64,000 nt of DNA from Smallanthus sonchifolius. Lineage: Eukaryota > Streptophyta > Magnoliopsida > Asterales > Asteraceae. Positions within the stretch are counted from its first letter, which is position 1. Every line of letters starts with the position of its first letter. The position numbers were made by a program, and so were the translations under genes. This document shows positions 1-12,417 of the stretch, in pieces. The DNA lies in assembly GCA_023525975.1 (NCBI GenBank), contig CM042035.1, positions 31,277,001 through 31,341,000 of the forward strand, in the 5' to 3' direction. A model generated the notes under the pieces. The model was not told the origin of the DNA. It saw only the letters and a program-made list of their open reading frames with translations, and searched no databases.

Positions 1-205
1 TTATGAATTTTATCGAATAGAACAGTTCTATCGGACTAATTTCGTCAAAATCACTTCCAAAAACACGAATTCAGCAGAGAAACGATCTTCAAGAACTTGA
101 AAAACTCCATTGTTGCAGAAATTTCAAAAATGTTGAATTTCTTGCCAAATTGTACACAAAAACCGTCACTAATCACCGAGAATCGTACTTAATTCACGAG
201 CATAA

Positions 206-217
206 GCTCTGATACCA
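206..217 (-). other. Primer binding site of element A (tRNA-Met type)
   Basis: Plus-strand GCTCTGATACCA is the complement of TGGTATCAGAGC, the usual initiator tRNA-Met primer site. It sits two bases from the LTR edge at 220, which fixes the element on the minus strand. Confidence 0.9.
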
Positions 218-437
218 CTTGTAGGTCCAGGTAACTCAACTACTGATCGAACTCGTGATATGACGTTGCTATAACACGAAGTACGAAATCCTTCATGTTA
301 ACATTTGTATACTAACTGACAATTGAAACAACACGCGTAAATATATTCAGATTCACAATGGTTTACAGACTCAATCAGACAAATCTCTCTCTCGGTTCTC
401 TCTGTTCTGTCCCATATCTAATGACTCTGTAAACACA

Positions 438-582
438 TATATATAGAAACTAACCTGCTGTAAGCGAACTTATTAAGTTCGCCTGAAACAGACTAAGCGA
501 ACTTAACAAGTTCGCCTCAGTTAGACCTAAGCGAACTTATTAAGTTCGCCTCTGATAGAGCAGGCGAACTTAACAAGTTCGC
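438..582 (-). promoter_or_regulatory. LTR promoter of A: four-copy palindrome array plus TATA box
   Basis: Four 19 bp palindromes of the form GCGAACTTATTAAGTTCGC or GCGAACTTAACAAGTTCGC start at 464, 497, 531 and 564, that is every 33-34 bp. All have intact arms. Read on the minus strand the array ends 18 bp before a TATATATA box at 438-445. Promoter function is inferred from position in the LTR; the palindromes and spacing are seen directly. Confidence 0.75.
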
Positions 583-697
583 CTCTAGGCTCACTTGTAA
601 AAACACTTAGTAACTTTATACAATTACATAACAAAAACATAAAGACATAAAATCTAACTATTACAAGCTTTTGTCATTACAAATCTATGTCCTAACA

Positions 698-911
698 GAA
701 ACAGAATTGGGGAATCAAAATCCTGAGATTTTAGGTGATTGAGAGGAATTGAATGTGGTTTGACTTTCTAAGAGTCAAAAATTGGGTTCCTTTGAGTTCC
801 AGGGTTCAACCTATTTTAAGGGGGTTCTAACTAAACAAAAAGGTTCAAGACTAAAGACACGGGGTTCTTTTGCATTTAAAATATCATAACTATCATCTTT
901 TTACAAAAAGT

Positions 912-946
<35 letters not shown>

Positions 947-1071
947 TTCTAAAATTGTTTTTATAAAATTTATTAAAAAAACTAAACAATATTTGTTTAA
1001 CTAATAATTACTTCATAAAAGGGTAAATCCCATTTTTATAAAATTACAATGTGTGTAAATTGTTTATTTAG
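698..1071. other. Unassigned AT-rich stretch with a TA microsatellite
   Basis: No coding potential or recognisable element was seen. A pure TA run lies at 915-942. The stretch separates the LTR of A from the truncated LTR of B and probably replaces the missing end of that LTR. Confidence 0.5.
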
Positions 1072-1538
1072 TAACGAGAGGAGAGGAGGGGAGGGGAGGG
1101 GTTTTGAATTCTTTGTGGTGGCTAAGAACTTGATTAGGTTTTTAAGGTTAAGTTAAGGTTATATTTATAAATCTGTAACTTACACACCGGCCCGTGAGCT
1201 ATTAACAGTTAATACCTTATAATAATTAACTGTTAATTATTAACCTTATTTATTTTACTAATTAACAATAATCAGTAAAATCTAATCTTTTAATTGTTTA
1301 GCAGATTAAACATTAAACATTTACTCCCCGAAAATAATTAATTAATCAGATAATTAATTATTGCAATCCCCTATAAATATTTCTGTAAATATTTATTCAC
1401 CGTTTATTACATCCGTCTTTCATGAATAATATTTAACGATTAAATATATATTTGTTCGTTGCCTAAGGTGTAACTCTTTGGATCGTACCTTAATACTAAC
1501 GTTGACTTAATTGACGATCGGACATCATATATCCAACA
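1072..1538 (-). repeat. 3' LTR remnant of copia element B
   Basis: This matches the LTR at 19693-20502 from about 20057 onward, and the LTR at 54543-55289. It keeps the terminal CCAACA at 1533-1538 but lacks the other end (roughly 370 bp). A polypurine tract complement follows directly at 1539. Confidence 0.8.
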
Positions 1539-2427
1539 ATCTCCCACTTAGTCGATTATTCAATTAATCGGTTCAACGTAGATAGTGGTGGACGCCTAGC
1601 TGCATCTCACTGCCCCTAGCAAGGTATGACGTATTTACAATCGTCAAACTATTTTCTTATGTACAATTAACCTTTACTTTACAAAGTATAACAGTCCTAG
1701 TAAGCATTTGTATCCCATTTGTTTAGGGCATCCGTTGGACATGAGACATGGATATAATTCTCTTCTCATATGTGGTTCAACTATTCTTGTTCTCATTCTC
1801 TAATTCAAAGAGGTCTAAACAAACTACACTTTAGTTTGAGCATGGCCATGCGTTTCACACCAGCTTGAATCAACGAGGGCGCCAGAATGTCCAGCTCCAA
1901 ATTAAAGAAGAACATAATTCCTTTGGCCACGTACAACTCCCACTGAACTTTAGATTACTCATGATCATACCCTTATTACTGCATGTTAAGGTACAACGTT
2001 AGATAAGATCAAAGAACAACCTTTAGTCAAAGTAAGTTCTAGTAGGTGCCTCAGGTCGAGGATCGACAGATCTTACTTTATTCAAAACACATGAAGATAT
2101 CAATCCATGAATATAGTTTTGAAACGAGTTACGTCCAATAATTATTCTCTAATAATTATCTGTAAATATGGTCTTCAACTTCTTGGTCTTTCATTCATAA
2201 TGAACCAACCATCCGATTCACAATAGTCTTATGTTCAGATTGATTCCCAAGAACCTGATCGACTACGGACCTTTAGAATAATCTATATATTCAAAGATTT
2301 CTAAAACGTATAAACTGTCGAACACAGCAACATCTAATTATAATGCATTTTACCATTACATCATTCATAAAAACTAATGTAACTGAATAGTTCGAAAGCA
2401 CCGAATACTAAATACAGATCAAATCCA
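1539..2427 (-). other. Polypurine tract and 3' untranslated region of element B
   Basis: ATCTCCCACTT at 1539-1549 is the complement of the plus-strand primer AAGTGGGAGAT next to the 3' LTR. The rest has no long ORF. It is closely similar to 55290-55900 in element H, so the two elements share this non-coding tail. Confidence 0.75.
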
Positions 2428-4986
2428 CTATCTAGCAAATCTAAGTACTATTTTGTCAGCATGCTCCTCATGCTTAGAATGAGGCATGGGCTTAGTGAAC
2501 AGGTCGGCTTGATTATGATATGTGTGAACTTTGTTTAACACGATGTCTCCCCGTTCTATTATATCCAAGATATAATGAAATCTTCTGAGTATGTGCTTCG
2601 TGCTGTGGTGTGAACTTGGTTCTTTAGCTTGAGCAATAGCACCAGTATTGTCACAAAGTATCTTAATTGGTTTCTGAATGCTAGGCATTACTCTGAGATC
2701 TGCAATGAACTTCTTCATCCAAGCATCCTCATTTGCAGCTTCTGAAGCCGCAATTTATTCTGATTCGGTGGTTGATTATGCAACGACACTTTGTTTAATA
2801 CTTTTCCACGTGATCGCACCACCATTGAGAACAAAAAAAAATCCCGTTTGTGATCGAGAATCAACTCGATCCGTCTGGAAGCTAGCATCAGTGTAACATT
2901 TAACAGCTAGTTCTCCTTCCAGTCCTTCGTATATCAAGAACAAATTCTTAGTTCTTCTCAAGTATTTAAGGATGTTCTTTACAGCTATCCAGTGACTCTC
3001 ACCATGATTCTGTTGATATCTGCTTGTCATCCTTAAAGCGTACGATATGTCAGGTCTAGTACATAACATGACATACATGATTGAACCAATCGCAGGAATA
3101 TGGTTTCCAATGAGCAGTATGTCATCTACATACATAATCAGAAAAGTCACATGGCTCCCACTTGCCTTCTTGTAAACACACGGTTCATCATCGTTCTTGA
3201 CAGAACCAAACTCTTTGATTTTCTGATAAAAGCGAAGATTTCAGCTTCTAGATGCCTGCTTTAATCCATAAATGGATTTCTTCAACTTCCATACCTTATT
3301 AGGATTCTCTAGATCTTCAAAACCTTCCGGTTGAACCATATAGACATCTTCAGTAAGAAGTCCATTTAGGAACGCCGTTTTGACATCCATTTGCCATATC
3401 TCATAGTCATAATACGCGGCAATGGAAAGCAAATCCTAATAGACTTAAGCATGGCTACAGGTGAGAAGGTTTCATCATAATCAATTTCTTGAGTCTGAGT
3501 AAAACCTTTTGCTACTAGCCTTGCTTTGAAGGTATGCACATTTCTATCCATGTCGATTTTCTTCTTGAAAATCCACTTACTTCCTACTGTCCGACTCTCG
3601 GGAGGAAGATCAACCAATTCCCATACATGGTTATCGTGCATGGATTAGATTTCAACATCCATGGCTTCAAGCCACTTTTTAGATTCTGAATCTAAGATTA
3701 TAGATTTGTAACTAGTGGGCTCTGCCTATCATCAATCTGGTGAATCCCGATATACCGGTCGGGTTAATGACGATCTCTAGTACTTCTACGAATAGTTTGT
3801 GTCACATCTGAATCTTGAACATTTCAAGATTCAGTTTCAACGGTCTCATGTTGAATGGCAGGTTCAGATTGTGGTTCTTGGATCTCATCCATATCCACAC
3901 GGTTGTCTCCAATCCCTCTCGCAAGAAGTTCTTTCTCCAAGAAAGTAGCTCTGCATTTAATGAAAACACGATTTTCAGCCGGATTGTTGAAGTAGTAACC
4001 GATTGTTTTAGGGTATCCGACAAAAAACAACTTTATCTCCATGGGGATTCAGTTTATCTATAGATTAACTTGTAACACATGCGTTACATCCCCAAACCCT
4101 AAGGTAGGACACTTTGGGTTTCACCCTATGCCAAATCTCATAAGACATTTTGTCAACCTTCTTAGTAGGAGCTAAATTTATGATTCTTGTGGCAGTCTCA
4201 AGAGCAAAATTCCAGAAGGAGTGTGGGAGGTTTGTACGACACATCATAGACTGAACCATATCTAATAGAGTTCGATTTCTCCATTTGGATACACCGTTAA
4301 GTTGAGGCATTCCAGGTGGAGTTAGATGAGAAATGATCCCACATTTCATTAGATGTTCGTCAAAATCTAGACTAAGATATTCACCACCTCGATCAGATCG
4401 AAGCATCTTAATCGTCTTAACAAGCTGATTCTGTACTTCGTTCTGGTGTTGTTTGAACATTTCAAACGTTTCATGTGTATGCTTCATAAGATAAACATAA
4501 CCATATCTAGTGAAATCATCAGTAATGTCACGAAGTATCTTTCTCCACTTCTGGTCATTGTTCTGAATGGACCACATACATCAGTATGTACAAGTCCTAA
4601 CAGATCCTTAGCCCTTTGACCGATACCGGCAAAAGGAGATTTGGTTAGCTTTCCACTTAAACATGATTCACAATCATCAAATGACTTTTAACCTGTAGAA
4701 TTCAGAATTCCAGCGGTCTTGAGTTTCTTCATGCGATTCTTGTTTATGTGTCCAAGCCTACAATGCCATAGATACGTATCATTGAAATCATATTTCGTAC
4801 ATTTGGAGGAGATATTAAATATGACGTTATTATCCTGAACTTCTATCTCATAGATTCCATTGTGAGGCTTTGCAGAAAAATAAAACAAACCATTCAAAAA
4901 TGCAGAAATGAAATCATTGTCAAAAGCATAAATAAATCCTTGTTCCCGCAAAGCGGATACTGAAACAATATTCCTAGTCAAATTAG
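2428..4986 (-). pseudogene. Broken copia pol of element B (pre-integrase, integrase, RT, RNase H)
   Basis: Read on the minus strand the order is: gag-pre-integrase zinc region with WHCRLGH (4688-4986), integrase core (4065-4577, with SDRGGEYLSLDFDEHL and a TPQLNG motif), then RT starting at MHDNHVWELVDLPPE (about 3641), the VDVKTAFLNG-type motif (WQMDVKTAFLNG), the catalytic YVDDILLIGN (about 3130), and RNase H ending near 2428 (ILCDNTGAI, ADLFTKPM). This is the Tork-type copia order and flavour. It is a pseudogene: the frame changes at least five times, and some 85 RT residues between GNHIPA and IGSIMY are absent. The protease end is cut off at 4986 by element C. The gag half lies at 15846-16591, beyond C. 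Confidence 0.9.
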
Positions 4987-5443
4987 TGTTGAAGCACTTT
5001 CCTGTGACAAACACTCTAGATAGATAGAGTCTTAGTCTTAGGTTGTCTTGTCTTGTTTGTAATTGTCTTTGTGTGTAAGAGTCTTTATGTATTAGTTTAT
5101 CGAGTTGTATTTACTTTACATAGGAGAAAGCTCCTGCGTACTTAGCAAGTACGCAAGAATAACTTTGCGTACTTGCTAAGTGTGCAGGCATCAGGTCTTG
5201 TATAAATAGGATAGGTTGACAGAAGTTAAGTACGCAGGCATTATAGCAAATACGCAGATTGTAATCTCAGTGCTTTTCTCTGTAACATTCAAGTGTTTAT
5301 AATACAAAGAACGTTTAAAGTGTTTTCTCTTGTCGGTTTACTTTGTTTAGCTAGACTCTCTGCCTAGTCACGGGCATTCCGCACCCGGTCCGACTAGTAG
5401 ACCCACTTGCATGTGGCGATCCGCCACACCCGAGGGACCTACA
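4987..5443 (+). repeat. 5' LTR of element C
   Basis: The LTR ends GGGACCTACA at 5443, two bases before the primer site. Its start is taken where similarity of B to H stops (after 4986, TGTTGAAGC). A second candidate start, TGTGACAAAC, lies at 5003. The 3' copy is missing, so the start cannot be confirmed. Confidence 0.7.
5136..5207 (+). promoter_or_regulatory. LTR promoter of C: palindromes plus TATA
   Basis: GCGTACTTAGCAAGTACGC (5136-5154) and GCGTACTTGCTAAGTGTGC (5167-5185) are 31 bp apart. A TATAAAT box at 5201-5207 follows 15 bp after the second. Degenerate half sites continue at 5225-5255. The promoter role is inferred. Confidence 0.75.
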
Positions 5444-5445
5444 AG

Positions 5446-5457
5446 TGGTATCAGAGC
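5446..5457 (+). other. Primer binding site of element C (tRNA-Met type)
   Basis: TGGTATCAGAGC lies two bases after the LTR end at 5443 and sets the plus-strand orientation of C. Confidence 0.95.
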
Positions 5458-6020
5458 TTTGCTCCTGATTTCGATTGTTGTGAGTGAGTTTTGGAGAGTT
5501 TCTACCGAGTTTTTACAAGAAAAAGGAAGTATTTTTGTGATAAAATAGGGGTAGCTCTTGAGCACTATTTTAGAAGCAAAAATCACTCAAAAACTGATTT
5601 TTGTTGTGTATTTGAGTGTTTTGAGCATCAAAGGTTGGTTAGAAACAAGTTTCTGACCCTTTGGCTCATTTGCATTGATCATCAGACAAATTTTTACCAT
5701 CTCCGGCGAGTTTCAGGTGACCGGAAAAGTTTGGTGAAAGTTGCTGAAAAGGTGTTGTGCGTACTTACCATTTCTTGCAAAAAGTACAGTTTTGTGCGTA
5801 ATTACTAAATACGCAAGACTTATCTCCTGCGTACTTATAAGAGCGCAAGACTGAACTTGTGCAAACTTAAGGTATATCCTGCGTACTTACATTTATTCCT
5901 GCGTACATACAATACGCAAGAGCAAATCTTAATACGCAAGACCATTTCTCAAGTGCGCAAGGCCAAAAATCAAGTGCGCAACTGTGTCTGATTTTTCTGA
6001 AATTTAACTAAGTGTTCACT
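5458..6020 (+). other. gag leader of C with dispersed palindrome half sites
   Basis: This is a non-coding leader between the primer site and the gag ATG at 6021. From about 5800 to 5975 it carries many copies of TGCGTACTTA, TACGCAAG and GTGCGCAA, which are arms of the same palindrome as in the LTR, mostly as unpaired halves. No intact TATA box was noted here. Confidence 0.65.
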
Positions 6021-9004
6021 ATGTCAAATCTTCAGAATCTTTGAAACCTGTTAAACTACGATAATGAGATCGGTACACAACAGAAACCGCCAAAGTTGCT
6101 GAACGTGAATGATTATTCTAATTGAAAAGCACGTTTTGAGCACTACATTTCGTATACCGACTCATCACTATGGATACCAATCCTTGAGGGATATAAGCAT
6201 CCCACGCACATCTATCTTGATGAAACCATGCCCAAACCTATCTCTAAGCTTTCTAACTAAGAAAAGAAAGCTTATGATCGAGAAAAGAAGGCACTTGGTT
6301 CGATCACTATGGCATTAACTCGGGAATTGTTCCAAAGTTTCCGAGGTTATGACAATTCCAAGGATCTTTGGAAAGCTTTACAGAAAAGATTCAAAGGAAA
6401 TAGTGACATCAAGAAGAGTAAGAGGGATCTTCTCAGGAAGCAGTATGAGTGCTTCAGATTTTTAGAGAACGAATCTTTAGATGACCTCATCTCTAGATTC
6501 TATCATTTACAGACTGAGTTGAAGGCTTTTGAGCTCAAGTATCCAGATGAAGAGATGGTGGAAAAGTTTTTGGATGCTTTACTACCCAAATTTGAGATGT
6601 ACACAACCCTGATGAAGGAAAATCCTAAATTCTATGAGTTGACAGTAGAGGAGGCAATAGGAAAGGTTCAAGCTCATGACATGAACCTAATAAGAAAGGA
6701 GAGCTCATGAAGACCCAAATACAAGACCCTTCTATGTATCAGGGGACGACTTCTACATCCAAGTCATCGGGCTCTGGAATTGCCCTCTTCACTGGAAATC
6801 CTACTGAAGAAGACCACTCAACTGGGTGTGGTGGTCATGCATGCTATGCTTCAGGATCAGGGTTGGGATCTCATCATCAAAATACCTCAAGAAATCCTCC
6901 TGCTACGTCTTCAGCTAACCAATCAGCTATAGTCAGAATAGCTGAAGATCATGTAGCACTATTCTTATCTTGTATGCTTGCGTATGAGAATTTCATAGGT
7001 GGCAAGCTTACTGATCCAGAGACGATTGAAGAAGATTTTAATCAAGTGGATCCTGATGACATGGATATTCAATGGAATATGGCCATGCTATTGAGGAGAG
7101 CCAAGCGTTTTCTGAACAAAACAGGAAGAAAGTTTATTGGTGGGCATCCTAATGCCAAGGTCGGGTTTGACAAATCTAAGGCCAAATGCTACAAGTGTCT
7201 GAACTATGGACACTTTGCTCGTGAGTGTCAGAAAGACAGAGCACTAGCCTCTGGTTTTACCCGACCCAACCAAGGAAACAGCCATGGCCACAACAACTCA
7301 AACCACCACAATCAAAGCCAAGGTGGAACGTCCAATGCACTGGTAGCCCAACAAGACGAAAGCTTTGATTGGGGTGTTCATCTTGAGGATGCCATCATCA
7401 CACAAACCCAGGTTGGTCTCATGGCTGAGATCATGGAGGTGATGGAAGCAGAGAAAAGGGAAGCTTCTATGACTGACCTAGAAGAGTCTACTACTGCTGC
7501 TACAGAGGAAGAAAAGGAAGCTGAAGAAAAGGAAGATCATGTAGCTGAGAAAGAGGAATCGACTACTGTTGTTGCTCTCATGGCCATTGGATAAGCAACA
7601 AGTTCATCTTCTGAGGTAGACTCTAACCCTTTTTCTGTTATTTCATGTTCTAAATGTCTAGGGCTAAAACTTGAAAATTCTAGGCTCCAAGACAAAATCG
7701 AACCCCTAAGTATGGCAGCTCTAAACTATAAAGAAAACAAAAAACTTTTTAAAGATTCTATTGAAACGTTGAAAAAGGAAAAATGTGAATATTCTCTAAA
7801 AATAAGAGTTCAACAGCTTCATTTAGACGTTGCATACAGGGGGTTAGAAAAACGGAACAATGAAATCAACAAACTGCAAAATGAGATCTTGCAGTTAAAA
7901 TGCACTAATGAGAAGTTGAAAAACTCTCGCTTTGTGGTGGAACACTACGAATCTGTAGTGAGACAAATGAATGGGTTAGGGCTAGGTACTAATGCCATTC
8001 CTCCACCAGTGAGCGAGAAGTTTGTCAATAGCTTAATAGACATTGATCTCACTTGTCTAGATGAGTCCTCTGATAAGGATGATTCCCCTAAAAAGGATGA
8101 ATCCTCAAGTAAGGGTAACTCCACATCTAGTGAGGAGTTTGTTACTGCTTCTGAAGATGGGTCGGTTAACACTTACCCTGAAGGAGCAGTATCTGTGGAG
8201 TTGTTCACTGAACAAAAGGTAAAGAAAAACGTTATCACTAATGGTGATAATTGCATTTTAACTGAACCTGATATCATTGAAACTAATGATAATCTAAAGG
8301 TAATGCTTTATGGGGGTTATAAAAGTCTTAACCAAGCAAAGAAAGAAGCTTTTTCAGCTCATTATGGGTTTGGGTATAAAGAAAATTTGGAAAAATACTA
8401 TACCCCCAAAAACCAAACTGTAAAGGTTCAGACTACTGTTCATAAACCAACTCCTCCTGCTCATAATGCTGAGTAATCTAAGGCCAGATCTAATGAGCCT
8501 TACAAGAGAACTTATGTAGACAAGAGGAACTGTTTTCACTGTTGCTTGGTGAAACCACCAGTCAAACCGATGGTAAAGCCTAAGATAAAGTCTGAAGCTA
8601 AACTATCTGTTACAAGAAAGGTAACGCAACATGCTGTACCTTGTGTATCTACATCTGGTAGTACACGTACTGGTGAGAAACCTATGGCGAAACTCTCAAA
8701 GCCACAGAGAAGAAGAAGAAGGCATAAGAGGATGAGAATGCTGGAACAGCTGACTTCAGTTCAATCTGGTGAAGCTTCCACAAGTTCACCTGCTGTTGCT
8801 GAACCCAAGTCTCCTGTTCCGGTTAAGAAACAAAAGAGATCCTGGACTGCCAAATCCAAAACTTCTCAATCTCCTGGTTCTAATTCTTCTAAAGATTCAT
8901 CAATTTTGAACAGTCATCATGACTGTGAGTTAAAGGAAGTAGTTTATTTTGAAAAGGATGGACGACCCAAGACCACATTGGCTTGGGTCTCCAAATCTAA
9001 CTAA
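6021..9004 (+). pseudogene. Broken gag of element C
   Basis: The chosen start is ATG at 6021, the first in frame with the conserved KPPKLLNVNDYSN segment. The N-terminal UBN2-like capsid region runs to about 6706 (RELFQSFRGYDNSKDLW, FLDALLPKFEMYTTLM). A CCHC knuckle CYKCLNYGHFAREC lies near 7188-7230. Then come a Glu-rich stretch (7440-7590), a coiled coil (7712-7950), an acidic linker, and a Lys/Arg-rich tail (8546-8720). A second knuckle begins CFHC near 8530 but lacks its second half. Stops fall at 6042, 6123, about 6258, 7592 and 8474, and there is one frameshift near 6700. Length, coiled coil and basic tail are typical of Sirevirus gag. Confidence 0.9.
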
Positions 9005-9009
9005 TTCTT

Positions 9010-12000
9010 TTGTTACTCGTGCAGGGACGTCCGAAGGGTACTATCTCTAACCGTTGGTATGTAGATAGTGGATGCTCCCGGCACATGACTGGAAACATGG
9101 CCTTGCTTCAAGATGTTAAACCATTCAGAGGCGGCTATGTGGCCTTTGCCGGAGAAAAAGGCGGCAGCATCACGTGTCAAGGCGTGGTTTCGAACGGTTA
9201 TGTCAGCTTTGACAATGTCAACTTCTGCGAGCTGCTGAAGCATAACCTGTTGAGTATCTCCCAAATGTGTGATAAGGAGTACTCGGTGATGTTTGACAAG
9301 TCAGAATGCCTGATTCTCAAACCCGGTTTTGAAGTTCCCGAAGATTGGATCCTGATGAGAGCGCCAAGAACAAACGACACCTATCAGATCGATATGAGCG
9401 TGGTAACAACCACCTCATCAGTTGCTACTTGTTTGCTTACAAAAGCGACAGAGCTCGACTCCATCTTGTGGCATAGGAAACTCGGACATATTTCGTATCG
9501 TAAAATGAATCATCTTGTCCGAAACGGTTTGGTAACCGGGGTTCCTAAGCTGAGAGTTACCGTTGCAGATGACTGTATGCCTTGTAAAAAGGGCAAACAG
9601 CAACGGAAGTCTCACAAGCCCAAGCTCCAAAACTCTATTGATACCCCTTTGGAGCTATTACATATTGATCTGTTTGGCCCCGTAAGTATCAGGAGTATTG
9701 GAGGTAAGTCGTTCTGTCTGGTTGTAACTGATGATTTCTCACGTTTTTCTTGAGTGCATTTTTTAGGTACTAAAGACGAGGCTGCTGATATTCTTCAATA
9801 CTTGATCCTGAGCTTGGAATCTCTGTGCAAGCTGAAAGTTAGAAGAATAAGGAGTGACAACGGAACTGAGTTCAAGAATAATTTGATGGAGCTTTTCTAT
9901 CTCAAGAAAGGGATCTGTCACGAATTCAGCGCGCCGTACACGCCTCAGCAGAATGGACTTGCTGAAAGGAAGAACAAAACACTGATTGAGACTGCAAAGA
10001 CTATGTTGTCGGATGCAAAGCTTCCTGTCACTTTCTAGGCAGAAGCCGTTAATACAACTTGTCACGTCTTAAACAGAGTTCTGGTTGTGAAGAGACACAA
10101 CAAGACTTGTTACGAGTTGATCAACAATCGACTCCCCAATCTTGATTACTTAGTTCCTTTTGGTAGTCCATGTTCCTTGTTGCTACAGTACAAAGACTGC
10201 CAGTCTAAGTTTCATGCAAAAGCAGTGGAAGGCATCTTCTTAGGATACGTTGCCAACTCGCCTTGCAAGAGAGTGTACAACATAGGAACTCGTACTGTCG
10301 TGGAATGGTTTGAAGTGGATTGCAGTAAAAACAGCATTCCACCTGAACCAACAGGTCCAGCTTGGGGTTTTGATTATGATGCGCTATTCAAGTCATTCAA
10401 TCTTCCTGATCTATCTGCAGTTGACGCCGCAAATGTTTATGAATTATTGGGTGGCGGCGATGACTCCAGCTTCTCTACTCGTGCTACTGTACTAATTATA
10501 ACTCCTGATTCCAATGCTGCATCTGCATCTGGAACTCATGACAGTGATAATAGTGAAGATGTTCATATTGTTGGAGATGACGCTCAAGTCAATCCTAACA
10601 CAACTATAGGAACTGAAGCTCCAGCTGATCCAATTAACATTGAATCTTCTTCCTCTGGAACACAGGAAATGGGGGAGTTAAGCACGAATCTAGATCCAGA
10701 AATTCAGGAACCGATTATACCGGAGACGAGAGTGCATAGTAATCATCCAATCGACAACATTGTTGGTGATCCTTATGCCGGTGTTCAGATTCGTCATCGA
10801 ACCATCACTGAGAACACCAGTCTTTACACAGAGATACTTGACACTGGTGTCATGGAAACATGTCTGCATGCTGCAATCGTGTCCCAGTTAGAGCCGAAGA
10901 ATGTGAAGGAGTCTCTCACTGACAACTGCTGGATTGAGGCGATGCAAGATGAATTGTCTCAATTCCAAAAGTTGCACGTGTGGGATTTAGTTGACTTGCC
11001 AAAAGGCTTTCAGCCAATTGGAACCAGATGGGTGTTCAAATGCAAGATGGACGATCTTCATGTGGTTGTGAAGAACAAAGAAAGATTGGTTGTTCAGGGT
11101 TTTTATCAGCAAGAGGGCTTGGATTACACGGAAGTATATGCCCCAGTTGCTAGAATTGAAGCCATTCGACTGTTCTTGGCTTATGCCACATATGTCGGCT
11201 TCAAGGTCTACCAACTTGATGTGAAGAGTGCTTTCCTTTATGGTAAAGTTCATGAAGAGGTCTATGTCACTCAACCTTCCGGCTTTGAAGATCCACATAA
11301 TATCCATAAAGTGTATAAGCTCGAAAAAGCACTTTATGGTCTTCATCAAGCACCGCGGGCATGGTTAGAGACATTATCTAAGCATTTACTGTCTAATGGT
11401 TTCGACCGTGGACAGATTGAATCGACTCTTTTCATTAGGAAAGCAGGAGGTGATATTCTTCTTGTACAAGTATACGTCGACGATATTATCTTTGGATCTA
11501 CCAATGAAGGGATGTGTAGGGAATTCGAGCAGGTGATGAAGTCCAAGTTTGAAATGAGTAATATGAGGGAACTGTCATTCTTCCTGGGTCTGCAAGTCTG
11601 TCAAAGAGAGGATGGCATTTATCTACATCAAACTAAGTATGTGCAGGACATCTTGTCAAAATACAAGATGAATGATAGCAGTACTTATGGCACACCTATC
11701 CCAGTCAATCATGGTCTGCATCCTGACAAAGATGGAATAGATGTAGATAGCAGATTGTACCGTGGGATGATCGGATCACTTATGTATCTCACAGCTTCAA
11801 GATCCGATATAATGTTTGCTGTGTGCTTGTGCTCAAGGTTTCAGTCTCAACCGAAGGAGTCACATATGATAGCCGTGAAGAGAATTTTCAGGTACCTGAA
11901 AGGGAAACCCCGATTAGGTCTTTGGTACTCTAAGCAGCAGTCATTCGACTTGAAAGCCTACACTGATTCAGATTATGGCGGTTGTAACCTTGACAGAAAG

Positions 12001-12417
12001 TCAACTTCTGGTGGATGTCAATTCTTAGGAGACAGACTGGTCTCCTGGCAGTGTAAGAAGCAGTCAACGATTTCTGTTTCAACTTGAGAAGAAGAATACA
12101 TTGCTGCAGTGAGCGGTTGTTCTCAGATACTGTGGATTCAGCAGCAGTTGAGAGACTACGGCTTAAACTTCACTGGAATTCCATTATTCATTGACAACAA
12201 TGCCACCATGTCCATCACAAATAACCCGGTGAAACATTCCAAAACTAAACATATAGAGATTCGCCATCATTTCATCCGTGATTGTTCTGAAAAGCATTTA
12301 ATTGAACTTGTAAAAGTTCACACGGATGACAATCTTGCTGACCTTTTCACAAAGGCATTTGATCGATCCCGTTTTGAGCTTCTTGTCAACTTGATAGGAA
12401 TGTTCAATCCTGAGTGA
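9010..12417 (+). pseudogene. pol of element C: one frame with three stop codons
   Basis: Protease has WYVDSGCSRHMTG (about 9055). The zinc-binding pre-integrase has LWHRKLGHISYRKMNH with CMPCKKGK (9465-9600). Integrase core has VTDDFSRFS and IRSDNGTEFKNN (9725-9890). RT begins near 10920 and has YQLDVKSAFLYG (about 11210) and the catalytic YVDDIIFGST (about 11475). RNase H runs from about 11950 to the end (YTDSDYGGC, ADLFTKAFD). All 1,136 codons are in one frame, broken only by TGA 9751, TAG 10036 and TGA 12085. The first two stand where this family has Trp, so single G-to-A changes would explain them. With no frameshift this is a lightly decayed pol. Confidence 0.93.

Larger units (their letters stand above)
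1..697 (-). mobile_element. Sirevirus-like copia element A, 5' end (cut by window edge)
   Basis: The 478 bp LTR spans 220-697. On the minus strand it begins TGTTAGGACATAG and ends GGACCTACA. Bases 1-205, to its left, are the non-coding leader that follows the primer site; gag and pol would lie beyond the window. The same LTR family recurs as a solo LTR at 30080-30520 and, more diverged, at 39164-39597. Assignment to a Sirevirus-like copia family rests on the LTR architecture (palindrome array, TATA, GACCTACA end) shared with elements C and E, whose proteins are visible. The TSD cannot be tested because one end is missing. Confidence 0.8.

Noticed and set aside
698..1071. A separate small element between A and B
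   Set aside because: No terminal repeats, TSD or coding sequence were found.
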